This document shows, piece after piece, positions 25,401-36,236 of a stretch of 64,000 nucleotides of DNA. The stretch comes from Brachypodium distachyon (taxonomy: Eukaryota > Streptophyta > Magnoliopsida > Poales > Poaceae). Every line of letters starts with the position of its first letter. Position 1 is the first letter of the stretch. The notes beneath the pieces are model-generated. The model saw nothing but the letters and a program-made list of their open reading frames with translations, did not search any database and was not told the origin of the DNA. The position numbers were made by a program, and so were the translations under genes. The stretch lies in NCBI RefSeq assembly GCF_000005505.3, contig NC_016132.3, positions 558,001 through 622,000 of the forward strand, written 5' to 3'.

Positions 25401-25739
25401 GCTTGAATTGTGCAATCTATCGCGATGTTTTGGAAGCTACGTACGGTGGGAGGAGTAAATTACAAGAGTAATGTGCACTTACTTCGCAAGTTGCTGGAAA
25501 GATGGCAGCGGTGTGAGGGTGCCATCTTTTTTCCAAGGGCTGTACGGACTCCTTGATAGTCTCCATGCTTACCTCCACGAGTATCTAGTCTACCTTACAA
25601 GTTTGATCTACGCAACTTGGTTTTCTGTCTTATGCATTTCATGTAATTATAATGCAAATGTTAATGCAGGTGTGCTTGCCATGCCTGTTCAAATATCTGT
25701 TTTCTGTATTGCTACTCTATTTTATATGCAGATAATATA
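22440..25739. other. Long intergenic region
   Basis: No recognised gene. The first few hundred bases are probably the promoter of the LRR gene. A GT repeat lies at about 23896-23912 followed by a T-run. Between 24071 and 24757 long open frames exist on both strands, but neither matches a family I know and both have mixed, non-coding-like composition. The rest is AT-rich spacer. Confidence 0.5.
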
Positions 25740-25867
25740 CTTTCTCCGTCCCATATTAAGTGACTCGAATTTGTGTGACTTTCTATTACATGTATCTAGA
25801 CGTTTTTTAGGCATAGCTACGTCCATATTTGAACAAATTCGAGTCATTTAATATGGGACGGAAGGAA
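25740..25867. mobile_element. Stowaway MITE
   Basis: TA-flanked element of about 128 bp. The left arm CTTTCTCCGTCCCATATTAA is mirrored at the right by TTAATATGGGACGGAAGGAA, and the inner CGAATTTG pairs with CAAATTCG, so it could fold into a long hairpin. It has no coding capacity. Confidence 0.85.
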
Positions 25868-26222
25868 TATATCCTTGGAGAAGATGCAACGGTGACAATG
25901 ACATGGACTACAAATGTTCTTAAAATAAATGTCATATTATGGAAAAACCTATCTCGCTAAATTAACGTGAAGAAAATATTCTAAGACGACGGCCAAAGCG
26001 ATGCGGCGGGGCTACTGAAGACATGTGGCTCAAACGTGGTGGTTTTGCGTAATTTTCTGTTCTCGTTTTCTTCTTATCTTTATACTATTCCTTAATTCAC
26101 AGTTACGTTAGCGCGTTCGGAAAGACCACCGCTCACCATCCCAAAAACCGATCACCGTGATTCCGTCAAGACCGAAAGTCATTAGGTTGACTGTTTTCGT
26201 AAGACTGCAAATTAAGCATGTA

Positions 26223-26439
26223 CTCCCTCCGTTCCAAAAATTTTGTCGTGGTTTTAGTACAAATTTGAACTAAAAAGTACTCCCTTTGATCCTAAATTAT
26301 TGACTCAAATTTGCCCAAATATGGATGTATCTATTCTTAAAAAGTGTTTAGATACATGTAATATTTCGACAACAATTTAGGATCGGAGGGAGTACAAATT
26401 TGAACTAAAACCACGACAAGAATTTAGGAACAGAGGTAG
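26223..26439. mobile_element. Stowaway MITE (outer), interrupted by a second one
   Basis: Starts CTCCCTCCGTTCC after TA and ends GGAACAGAGGTAG before TA. The arms GTCGTGGTTTTAGT and ACTAAAACCACGAC pair as a palindrome. The middle is split by the element at 26280-26392. Without the insert it would be about 100 bp, the usual size. Confidence 0.85.
26280..26392. mobile_element. Stowaway MITE nested in another Stowaway
   Basis: Begins CTCCCTTTGATCCTAAATT and ends AATTTAGGATCGGAGGGAG, with TA directly on both sides inside the outer element. The interior has GACTCAAATTTG and a GATGTATCTA/TTAGATACAT pair, matching the family of 25740-25867. It is clearly the younger of the two. Confidence 0.88.
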
Positions 26440-26442
26440 TAC

Positions 26443-27266
26443 ATTACTTCATATTTAAACAAAGGCCGGCTATATTGAATTAACTTATGTACCTTGAATA
26501 GGAGAGTAGCTCCAAATTTCGTGTGTACCTCTTTTGAAAGATTGTATTGTTTTGATATTTGATCATGAAATGGAAGCCATCTTTACCATATAAAAGAAAC
26601 AATATATAGAAAAATATTTTTCTGTGGTCTAACCAAAAGTCCTTTGTGCAATGACTTTGACTCTTTTTTTTGCGTATTTTTTGGATCCTTTTGAATTTCA
26701 AAAGCTACAACTCACACAAAAAACTTTTCTGTACATACGGAATTGTTTTCATCTGTTCATAAAAACACATTGTGTTTTACTCGTATTTTGTTTTTCTGTT
26801 GCAACGCATGGGCGCCTAACTAGTACTTAGTTGTTCTGATGTTTGTAAGAGTTATCTGGAGATCCAAACGAACTCTGATCTTTATGAAATTTTGAGGGTA
26901 AATTTATAACGGTGTTATCCACCTACCCTACAAGTTTCAATTATTTTGGACCAAGTTTGAAATTCTGGAATTTATTTGAATTCAAAACTTGTTTAATTGA
27001 AACAGGGTATTAACTTTGTCCTGTTGACCTGATTTTTTTTTGTATTAGCTCACAGATATTTAATACGAGCCTATGCAAAATTTCAAGTCGACCGGAATTA
27101 GGTCTAATTTCTAATTTCCCGTCGACTCTCAGACCAACCAGCAGCACCCGAGCCGGGACGTCCGGTGCCGTGCTGCCGGCAGAAGAAAGGAAGAAACAAA
27201 ATGCCTTGTCTCACTCTTTCTGTTTGACAAAGAAGGACAACTTATAAAGACCGTGAGAGATCGAGA
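26443..27266. other. Intergenic, AT-rich
   Basis: No gene recognised. The stretch at about 26799-26822 (GTTGCAACGCATGGGCGCC) has the look of a dispersed grass repeat boundary, but I cannot define the element. The last 100 bases are GC-richer and lead into the broken inhibitor copy. Confidence 0.4.
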
Positions 27267-27768
27267 TCACGCAGCAGGGGGATGGGGAGGGACGAAGAGC
27301 AAGCCGAGTAGATCCAACAGAACCGCGCATCGCTGCGTCATGTTCCGGTCGACCGCCGCCATCACCTCCGGCGCCGGGCCGAGCCCGCTGGCCGGGAACG
27401 AGCCGTCGCAGAGCTCCCCGGCGCCCTTGCAGCTCTCCACGAGCCGCGTCGACGCCCCGAGGAAGTCGCTCTCGTTCATGCTGTCGAGCGCGTCGATCCT
27501 GAGCGTGTTGGCGGCGTCGAAGTAGGCCCCGCCGCAGGCGTGCAGCGTGGCGTCGAGGCGTGTCGATGGCGAGCTTCAGCGCGATCCCGGCCAGGTCGCG
27601 CTCATTGGCTGCGAGGTCCTTGGTGTCTGGGTCGGCGGCGTCCAGGACGGACACGCATTGCGTCGCGTTCTTGGTTTTCTGGCAGGTGCTGGAGATGAGG
27701 CCGGCGAGGAGGAAGAGGAGGATCGCCATGGCTGCCGAGGACTTGAGCTTCTTATTGGTGATCGCCAT
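27267..27768 (-). pseudogene. Broken invertase/pectin methylesterase inhibitor paralogue
   Basis: The frame starting at 27768 reads MAITNKKLKSSAAMAILLFL, then STCQKTKNATQCVSVL and DLAGIALKLAIDT, close to the intact gene at 14064. It then leaves frame. A second frame takes over with LHACGGAYFDAANTLRID and runs to ERSF-like helices, LCDGSFPASG, TQRCAVLLDLL and a stop at 27267. Compared with the intact copy, about 25 codons (the AAIDELAKGNPPGTPLGD region) are missing at the junction near 27555, and the deletion is not a multiple of three. Both flanks are otherwise well preserved, so the loss seems recent, or a sequence error adds to it. It is inverted relative to its paralogue, 13 kb away. Confidence 0.8.
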
Positions 27769-28344
27769 TTTTGGGTTGGGTCATCCACACAAAAGTTCTT
27801 GGATATCCCGACTTCGACTCGGCAGCAATCGAATGCGCCACTGAATTGGTTTGCTTCTCTCGGGCAGTGATCAAACTCGAGGCGAACAAAATCCGTGGAA
27901 ATGACGAAACAACAATCAACATAAAACAGCTGCATCCAGGGTAAACGAAGGAGCCCCTTGCTTAAATTTGGGTGTAATTAATTGTTGATTTTGGCAGGAA
28001 TTCAGGATGGGACTAATGGGAATGGCATGCGTCGGCGCCGATCTCTGCATGCGTGCTCGACCTCGTCAGCATAGGTGCTGCCCCGGCTGCTCAGTTGTCA
28101 GCATTGAGCATTGAGGTTCAGTTCCTGTGTTCAGTTCAGAATTCATGTCTAAAAAATACTGCATATATATGTCGGTATTACAAATGGTCACACACACAAG
28201 AATTGAAACATAGGCACACAAAAGAATTGGAGTAAGATAACAAATTTAACATGAGCCATGGAACCCAATGGCAGCATAAATCAAACCAATCAAAATCGAT
28301 TGAAGCCACAGATAGCACACCACAACGAAAGCAGTACTCATGGA
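27769..28344. other. Intergenic, no gene seen
   Basis: Spacer holding the presumed promoter of the broken inhibitor copy and the 3' UTR of the DUF4220 gene. No repeats or motifs of note. Confidence 0.5.
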
Positions 28345-31209
28345 TCAGACCTGCTGATGAGCATCGGTGCCGGCAATGGCGGGTCGAGGCCGGCTGATGC
28401 CCGCATGGGTGCAGAAGGCCCAGAGGCAAGTGATGAGGTCGCCGCCTGAGGTCGCCAGCGCCTTGGCATGGCCTTCCACGTCGTTGGATGGGGCCAGGTA
28501 GATCACGAGGCCGACCCAGAACCGGGCCAGTTCCTCCCACGCCTTGTCGGCGCCGGCACCGGCGTGTTCCCTGCGGCGGCGCTGGAACAGCTTCACGCCG
28601 TCCCGTGCCGCCGGGTCCTGGAGACGCTCCGCTGCTGCTTCATCCATGTCGAGCAGCGCCTGCCAGCTGCAGCCGCAGGAGCAGCATTGGCGCCAGCCGC
28701 GCGACGCTTTCTTGAGGCAGCTCTTCATGTCGTCGTACCTGTCAGACACCCAGATCTCATCGTCCGGCAGCAGCTCCGGCGTGCGAGCCACAAGGTACAT
28801 GCAGTACCTCGAGAGCGTCGTTGCCACCGCCTGGTCATCGTCGTTGTCTCTGACGAAGAGCTGCTTCTTCTTTGGTCGACGGCGCTTGCCATGCTTCATG
28901 TCCAGGACCAGGAGCTCCGTGGCCAGGTGACACTGCAGGAGGATGTCCGTGGCAGTTTTGCCATGGCTGTAGTTGAGGCCATCAATCCGTGGCAGGGAAA
29001 CAGTGCAGGTGGCCATAGTATTGTCGATGCCCTTCAAGGACCTGACAATGTCTACCTTGGCTTTAGTTGGCAGTGTGACCTGAGAGGTCCATGCAAACAT
29101 CTTATGGACTGGCTCACAGACTTGGAGAATGGATATCTGTCTGATCTTCATCAGGTTTCTATCAACGGGTCTGCATAGAAGCTTAAATATGAGCCTGAGT
29201 GCAGACACCATCAAGAAACGCCCTAAGATGAAGAAGCCAATGATTGGCTTTAACAGCCAGTTCCAAATGCAGTTCCTCGGGGCAACGTACAAGCACAGCA
29301 GATGCACTAGGTTCCAGTTGGAGAGCAGGTATAAGGTGAGGAACTCTGTGATTTCAATGGCAAGGATGGTCACCACCAGCAGCATGGCAATGACGAAGTA
29401 AAGCACTAGGGTGTTGGCGTTTTCGTGGGTTTTATCTTCGGCTTTGCCATATCGGTAGTTTAACAGGATGACCAAAATAGCAAGGACGTATATGAAGACG
29501 AAGAGGATGGAGAAGAGGAAGTTGACGATGAAGAGCCAAGGGGCAGACATCACTACCGGGGAGCCTGCCTGGTAGTAGTTGTCGAGGAAGTCGAGCTCTA
29601 GCTGAAGCACTTGAAACACCGCATGAGCGTTGTCTTCGGTGTCGCTCTCGCTCTTGCCCTCAATGGCTAGTAGGCCATTGAGCATTAGCCCTCGTGCCAT
29701 CTCCGAACCGACCTCCACCATGGGGTAGTGCTCGAACCGGCGCCGCATCAGCTTGAATAAAGAGAAGGAGAGGCATAGGCGGCGCAACCACTTGGTGCTG
29801 AACCAGCAAATTTCAAAAGCTTGAACTTTCTCCCATATTCTCTCCACGGTCACCAAGTCCTTGATCTTGCTGTGGTCGATGAGTAGATGGACGTGCTTCT
29901 GCTCATCTTGGCCATGAGGGAACCTACCAACACCATAGCCGCAATCTAGGGTGGTCAGCCATACCTTGGGCTCGGAACGCCACGGCCCATCCTTCTTTCG
30001 CCTATCCTTCTTCTTAAGCATGAGCTTCTCCTCTCCCATCACCACGTACTTGCAATTGGCTATGTTGCCAGCGGTGGGAGATGGAACGTCGTTCTCGACG
30101 ATGTGCTGCATGTATCCTGCAATGAGGTGAGTGTTGCCCGCTGCGGCCAGCGAGTCCTGTACCATCCATTTGTTGAGCATCCTCTGCCCTAGCTTCGCCA
30201 GAGCAAGTGACCAGAGGATGATGAAGAATTTCGCCATCAATTTGTCCTGGTGGGAAATCAATTCAGGTGAAATCTCGGCCAAAATTCACCAAGTTCCGTT
30301 ATGGGAATTAGAAAAGTTCAATTATGGCCAAAAGTTCCGTTTTATTTGAATCTTTTCTGGTTAGCAAATAGCATTTCATAATAATTCCTAATAGTGCAAA
30401 TGACATAAACCATACTTGATCCGAGGTGCAAGTCCTCGATCTGCACATTGTTCAGGTCTATTTTTGCCTATTTCATGTCCATTTTTTCGCAAACATGTGG
30501 GTCCAATCACCATCACTAGAAAATATATATACATATATATAAGATGGACGCTGCAGAGGATTTGAATATTTGCTCACTTGGTAGGAAACTGCAGCATTTA
30601 CCACGAAACAAGATTAGCTCTTGCACCTTAAAATACCTAAATTTGAATTTGGCTGATTTTTCTAAAACTTTCCCTGATATTTTTCAAATTTTCAAAAAAT
30701 TCTCACTTTTAGAGTGGAGAAAGAAAATACAATACCCGATGTGTTTTCCATGAGATGTTTGAGTACATGAGGTAGCCGATCCACACCAAACGAGTAGCCT
30801 CATCGGAGTGGTCCATGAGCCGGAACCGGCCAGAGGCCCTGGAGAAGGAGCCATCAACCGACTGCACCATGGCCTGCACCTTCTTGCGGATGAGCTCGAT
30901 GAGGAGCATCCATAGGAGCAAGAAGAGGAGCTCATGCTTGTGATCTTTCGAGTGGGAAAACATGTAGGACAGAAGGGGGAGGAAGAGGACGAAGGTGGAG
31001 CGCAACAGGGCGCGCACGATGGAGAAGAGGGTGAAGCGGCCGCGGATCAAGCGCTCGAGGCCAACCACACAGAGGGTGGCGCCCAGGATGGTCATGAGAA
31101 CCACCGTGAACACTATCGCCCCAGTCAGCTCTGCCGAATCATCGGCGGGGCCAGCCGGACCAGGCGCAGCCGCTTTGCCATTGTGCAACTTCTGGCTAAA
31201 ATGACTCAT
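28345..31209 (-). CDS. DUF4220/DUF594 multi-pass membrane protein
   Basis: Two exons, 31209-30736 and 30246-28345, join in frame (KTHR then DKLMAKF) to give 791 residues. This grass-expanded family has no proven biochemical role. Exon 1 has hydrophobic segments near residues 25-45, 60-80 and 90-110 ([20 protein letters not shown]), then the [13 protein letters not shown] stretch. Exon 2 adds at least four more membrane spans ([60 protein letters not shown]). The C-terminal third holds the DUF594-like motif: [33 protein letters not shown] and the closing [18 protein letters not shown] further ATG at 31350 is in frame, but its 47 residues are not like the family, so 31209 is preferred. No break is seen. 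Confidence 0.85.
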
Positions 31210-32479
31210 CAGATTTTTCCTGAGGCTAATCCTGTTCCTAGCAGAGAGACAACAAGTACTCCATTCTGGTGTGTGGATATGTTTGTCGTCTGCATGCACA
31301 CAGCACCCGGACATAGCGATATGTATATATCTATGCGAAAAGTGGAACACATGGATTGATGCCTATCTGCCAACGCAATTTATCGACAAGATACCTGATC
31401 ATTCTTTGCTTGGGGAGCAGGATGTGCCATTGAGCATCTCAAATTAATGTAAGCATGGATGCAATTATGGTGTACGCTTTTGGCTTTGTCCCCACGACAG
31501 ATCAGCAGATACCAGCAAAGTGAAGGAAAAGAATAAGAGGAAAGGGCCTTGACATCAGGTTCTCACCTCTAGCTTCAACCAAAGCAAGTAGCCAAGCTCA
31601 CGTAAGGACAGACTTATGTACAGTTGTACTCCGTACTTGCTAATTGCTATAGCTTTTCTCGGTTGATATGATACATGGCTGCCTTAGTAAGCATGGAAGA
31701 AGCTTCATAGAAATTAAAGAAATCTTGCTTTAGTGGCTATAGTGGCCTCCATATATATAGGATAGTACTGTGCTTGCCTAAATTGATGCGCAAACTCATA
31801 TAAGAAACTTCACACATGCTAATTCAGACTGGCCACAATACGAGAAGTCCATCACCATTTTTATAAGAAAAGGACAAAGCTAAAGGCATCTACAATACAA
31901 TAGGGAGATGCCAGCCTTCTATTAGAAGTAGGCCTGAGCATTCACTTAGACCAAAAAGATTGGTTCGATTCAATACAAAATTTGGATTTGAGAAAATAAT
32001 TACCGATCAATCCTTTGAAAAAAGTGCTAACCACAAATTCAGTGGACCGAAATTTCAGTTCTGTTCTGTGTTCTAACGAACAAAACCGATGTAGAGTGAC
32101 AGGTGACAGCATAGGAGGAAATAATTCTGAAAAGAAATTGCCAATATTTTCTCTGTTTCCCATCATTTTTTCAGAAGAAATAACGGCAAAATAATAACAC
32201 AATATCATCACATCATTGCAGGCAGCAGACTTAACATAGATTTCACATAAGCAAATACCAATCTGCTAGTTCAAATTGTTGGATTTGGCCATTTAAAAAA
32301 AAAGTTTTCTACGGTTAATTTGGGTACCTGAGGGTCAAACAGAGTTGCCCAAACTAAATCGGTTTCCCAGAGTTGATGACTAAATTAGGTATCAAAATTA
32401 TCGGTTTCCGTCTAATCACGTAATTAGCTAAATTAGGTATGCATTTTCCTTTCAAAATTTGTATAATTATCTGATTCAC
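31210..32479. other. DUF4220 promoter and intergenic space
   Basis: AT-rich, no supported gene. Sequence similar to the 3' flank of the F-box gene begins at about 32480-32520. Confidence 0.5.
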
Positions 32480-33330
32480 CAACCTAGGTTTAGTATTTCA
32501 GAGCTAAAAATGAAGATATGCAGTTGTATATTGCGACAGATAATCAGCAAAAATACGAAGAGCTAAAATGCATACTACACTAGTAGAAGAGAATCAAAGT
32601 ATTATTGCAGGTCGAACTTGCCTTGTCTCGCCCAATTTGTCTTCACCAACCTAGGTTTAGTATTTCCTAGAAAACAATTCCCACTTTTCTCCCTACAGAC
32701 ATAAAAGTAGAAACTAGGAAACAAATTGTTTCATCAGTAGCACAGAAGTCTTTTTGAGAAACAGCAAGTTAGAGAGAACGATTAGCTCACCAATTAAAAT
32801 GGAGCCAAGAGATACGCTGAACAGGTTACGAGGAGATGCCCAATTGCTGTTGCATTTGACAAGGGAGCTGGATTTTGCTCGGACATGTGGCAATCAACTC
32901 AGCGAAGACAAACCATCCACCGCCGCGGGTGGAAGGGGGCGTCGACGAGGCCGCCGCGGTCTGGCGGCGCTGGAGCGCCAGACGGCGCGGAAGCGGACGT
33001 AGTCGAGCGGATCGCCGGCCAGCAGCCGCCGCCCGATCAGGCGAACCAGGTCTGCGTGCAGCGAAGACGCCCAGCGGGATGTGTCCCCGGCGGCCATGGG
33101 CCTCCGAGATGGTATGCTGGGCCAGTGAGGAACGAGACGGCGACGCCCCCGTGGCCGTCGCGGTCTCGCCCCGCTGCGTGCTCCCGTGCTGCGTGCGGCT
33201 GCCGTGGGATTTGAGGAAGAGGGTGAAATGGGGTTTGGCCGTTTGGGATTTCCCGGACAGAGATGATGGAGGTTCAGAATTCAGAGGTGGCCAGATGGTT
33301 ATTTGGGCTTGGGCTTTTGGGCTAAGATAT
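32480..33330 (-). pseudogene. Internally deleted copy of the DUF295 F-box gene at 47183-48379
   Basis: Read on the minus strand, this block has the same order as the 46.9-48.8 kb locus with parts missing. Near 33090 it encodes GDTSRWASSLHADLVRLIGR and LLAGDPLDYVRFRAV, the F-box start of the other gene. It then jumps, near 32890, to a piece matching GGGCTGGATTTTGCCCCGAC of 47580, and then to the 3' end and 3' flank (GATAATCAGCAAAA, CTTCACCAA.CTAGGT, TTTCATCAGTAGCAC). Most of the body is gone, so it cannot make the protein. The 5' flank (TTTGGGCTTGGGCTTTTGG) also matches, showing that the copy arose from DNA and not from a spliced RNA. Confidence 0.8.
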
Positions 33331-34074
33331 TCATGGATGGGTTCTAGAGGTTCCAGACTTGGCGCCTGTTTCGATCCTAGCGTTTTTTCATTCGAATTTT
33401 GGAAGAATTAGAACCTCATGTCTGTAAGGACCATTTGGGTCATATGGTTGGGGTTGCTACAGTCTATGGAATACATTACTGTGTAAATTCACAGGAATCT
33501 TGACATTAGTTTAAACATCATTTTATTTTTTATTGAGAACTCCAATGCATTTTCCTATAAAATTCACGTGTTTATTTTCAGTGAACTATCTAAGGACATC
33601 ACATGCATGTAGGAATTCTCAATACATGACAATGTGACCTTCCAATTTCCATATTATTGTGATTTGTAATTCCTGCAATCTAGAGAATCCCTTAACATGA
33701 GCTTTTTTGAATGAATATAATGGCATTTTCTAAAAAGTAAAGAGAACTTTCCGTGCTAAGAACCGATCTCGTTAACATGGTTGGAACGAAGGCACAAAGG
33801 CTTTTCACAGGAAAGGAATTCTATAGATATTTTTTCCTATGATAATGCCGGTTGGATTGTGGGATTGCCTTTGGAAATTCCTATAGGAATACTTGGTTTC
33901 ATTCAGTGCAATGAGAGGGAAAAAGGGGAGCAGAGCCATGAGTTCCGAATTAAGCTCGATCTTACGATCTACTCATCGACCAGTATTTACTCGATCTTAG
34001 TCTTGCAACTACATCGATCGTTGAAGGAAATAGACAGTTGAAAAGCAAAACTGAAGAGAAATCATCTCTATCGA
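33331..34074. other. Intergenic, no gene seen
   Basis: AT-rich spacer between the F-box remnant and the cyclophilin-like gene. No repeat structure or frame stands out. Confidence 0.5.
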
Positions 34075-35102
34075 TCAATTGCTGATCTGCTGCTCAGGTT
34101 CGTCGAGGATCCCACAATTGGTGACCAAAATCTTGGCGTAAGGCCGGTTGAACCCTCGCTCTGCGACCACCGCCCTCTTGTCCCCGATCAGCTTGGCCAC
34201 CCTGCAATTACATCCACAACATCAAACACAATCAGAACAAAATCCTGAGAGACAACAGAAGATCGCTTAAATCTGCAGCTAAATTAATCGATAATCTGCA
34301 GCTATTTGTACACAATTGCAGAGCAAGCAGTGACTGACTGGAAGTACGGCGAGCCGGCATTGTCCCGGACGGCGGGCACGGCGGCGATCTTCTCCACGAC
34401 GTCCATGCCGGAGACGACCCTGCCGACGACGAGCGCCGCCGCGTCGAGCTCGGGGGAGTCCTTCGTCGCGATCACGAACTCCGTCCCGTTGGGCGGCACC
34501 CCGACCTGCTCCTCCTGGATCTCGAGCTTCCCGCCCCGCGCCACCAGCTTCGGCTTCGGCGGCGGCAAGGTCGGGTCCCGCACCACGATCGACACCGCCC
34601 CCGCCGCGTTCATGGTTGACACGCATCGGGCGGCGGCGGCGTCCATCTCGGCGGCGAGGCGGGCGGTGAGAGCCGGGATGGCGGGGTAGGAGACGACCCC
34701 CGCGTGCTGCACGTAGCCCGGGACGACCTTGACGAACTCCTTGCGGCGGTAGCCGACGCCGGTCGCCAGGGAGAGGAACCGGGCCGCGCCGGTTGGGGCC
34801 GTGTCGCCGAAGAGCCCGATGGTGATGCGGCCCGCCGGCGCGCCGCCGATGGACACGTCCAGGAACGCCCTCGCCGTGACGGGGAGATCCGCGATGCAGG
34901 GTGTGGCCGCTGCTTCCTGCGCCCTGGCAGACGGTGTCGGGGAGACGGCGAGGAGCGCCGGCGCGGCCGCGATGGCGATGGCGGTAGCGGCGCGGCGGCC
35001 GAGCTTTGGCGGCGGTGGGGGAGGAGGAGGATGGTGGAGCTGGGGCGTCGCCGGCGGCGGAAGTAGTGTGGGCTTTGAGGTGTTGAGGACGGGGTGCGCC
35101 AT
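34075..35102 (-). CDS. Chloroplast cyclophilin-like peptidyl-prolyl isomerase, CYP26-2 type
   Basis: Two exons, 35102-34339 and 34201-34075, join as YFQ-VAKLIGDKR to give 296 residues. The N-terminus is Pro/Ser-rich, then GRRAATAIAIAAAPALLAV ending ARA|QEA: a twin arginine, hydrophobic core and cleavage site that fit Tat import into the thylakoid lumen. The cyclophilin domain begins near residue 78 (FLDVSIGGAPAGRITIGLFG) and includes GTEFVIATKDSPELD, VVGRVVSGMDVVEKI and the tail RPYAKILVTNCG. The usual FHRIIPGF segment reads FVKVVPGY, and the QGGD segment is replaced by QHAG, so key active-site residues are changed and isomerase activity is doubtful. CYP26-2 naming is from recall of the Arabidopsis family and is fairly secure. 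Confidence 0.85.
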
Positions 35103-36236
35103 TGTTGCCGTGAGGACTGAGTGGATGCCTTGCCTTCGACTGGATGACGACGATGAGACAGATCCATTTTGGGGCTATCTCGATTGTATGGTCTAGATAT
35201 GCTCAAGGAAACCAAGCATAGCTCATAGGCTAAAGATACACTTGATACCACTCTTGTTATCTTGTACTTAACACTCCGTATTGCAAAGAGCAAACCACAA
35301 TCGCAGTTACTCAACTCGTTATGTATTCTGGATCCAGTCACCGTATCATGGAAATCGATACTTGCCGCCATCCAATTTGACGAAAAATGTCTCACGTACC
35401 GTATTTTGTGCAGTTCGTTGCCACCTTAGCGTCGTGTTCTACGATCTAGACACCGTGGTATTTCTAGGGTAAGGGGATTTTGTGGAGCCAACGTGTTGAG
35501 GTTCCTCGTGGTATTTTTTTTCCAAGGAGCCAAAAAACGCAAAACCGGACGCTGAGCTCTCAAGGCCAAGATACAAATATGGTACCGATGACCGTACGTG
35601 AGACATTTAGTCAAGTTCAAGGATCGTGATTTTCATAATACAGTGACTAAATTGAGTTTTTAATCCAAGTTCGATGACCGCGTGTATTTAACTTATCGAA
35701 AAAGAAAACATGACTTCAAATTTAACTTTTTAAGCAGCAAAACAAGCTTTAAAGATTCAATTAATTAAAGCTTTGAGAAAAAGCACTAAACTAACAAATC
35801 AATTAAGCGAGATCGCGCTCCTCCTCTTGTGCAATGTTACAAAATCGAGATGGAGCTTCAACTGCCGTCACCGTGGGAGATGGTTCGGTACAAACACGAG
35901 ATACGAACATCCATGAACGAAGCTTGAATTAATTAAGTTCGCGGGAAAGAGAAATTACGAAAGGAATCGAGAGACATCCAAACACCTCGGCGCAGGAGCT
36001 CCGTATTCCGCAGAATTCATCCCTCGTCCCTTTCCGAAAGGTTTTCTTCCAGCAGAGAGATTGGGGAAAGAAAAGGGCGCGCGGCGGTCGACGGTGGCAG
36101 GCGTCGCAGGTAAGAGCTATGTCCCGCCCGCCCGCGTTCCTTCCCTTCCGGGTGCGGCGCTCTACCGCCACCGTCGCTCGTTCTCCAGCCCCTTCAAGAT
36201 CCCACGGCAGATTCCCCATCGCCTCCTCCCTCTCCG
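35103..36236. other. Divergent promoter region between the cyclophilin-like and ankyrin genes
   Basis: Non-coding between two divergently transcribed genes. The last 250 bases are GC-rich and probably include the leader of the ankyrin gene. Confidence 0.5.
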
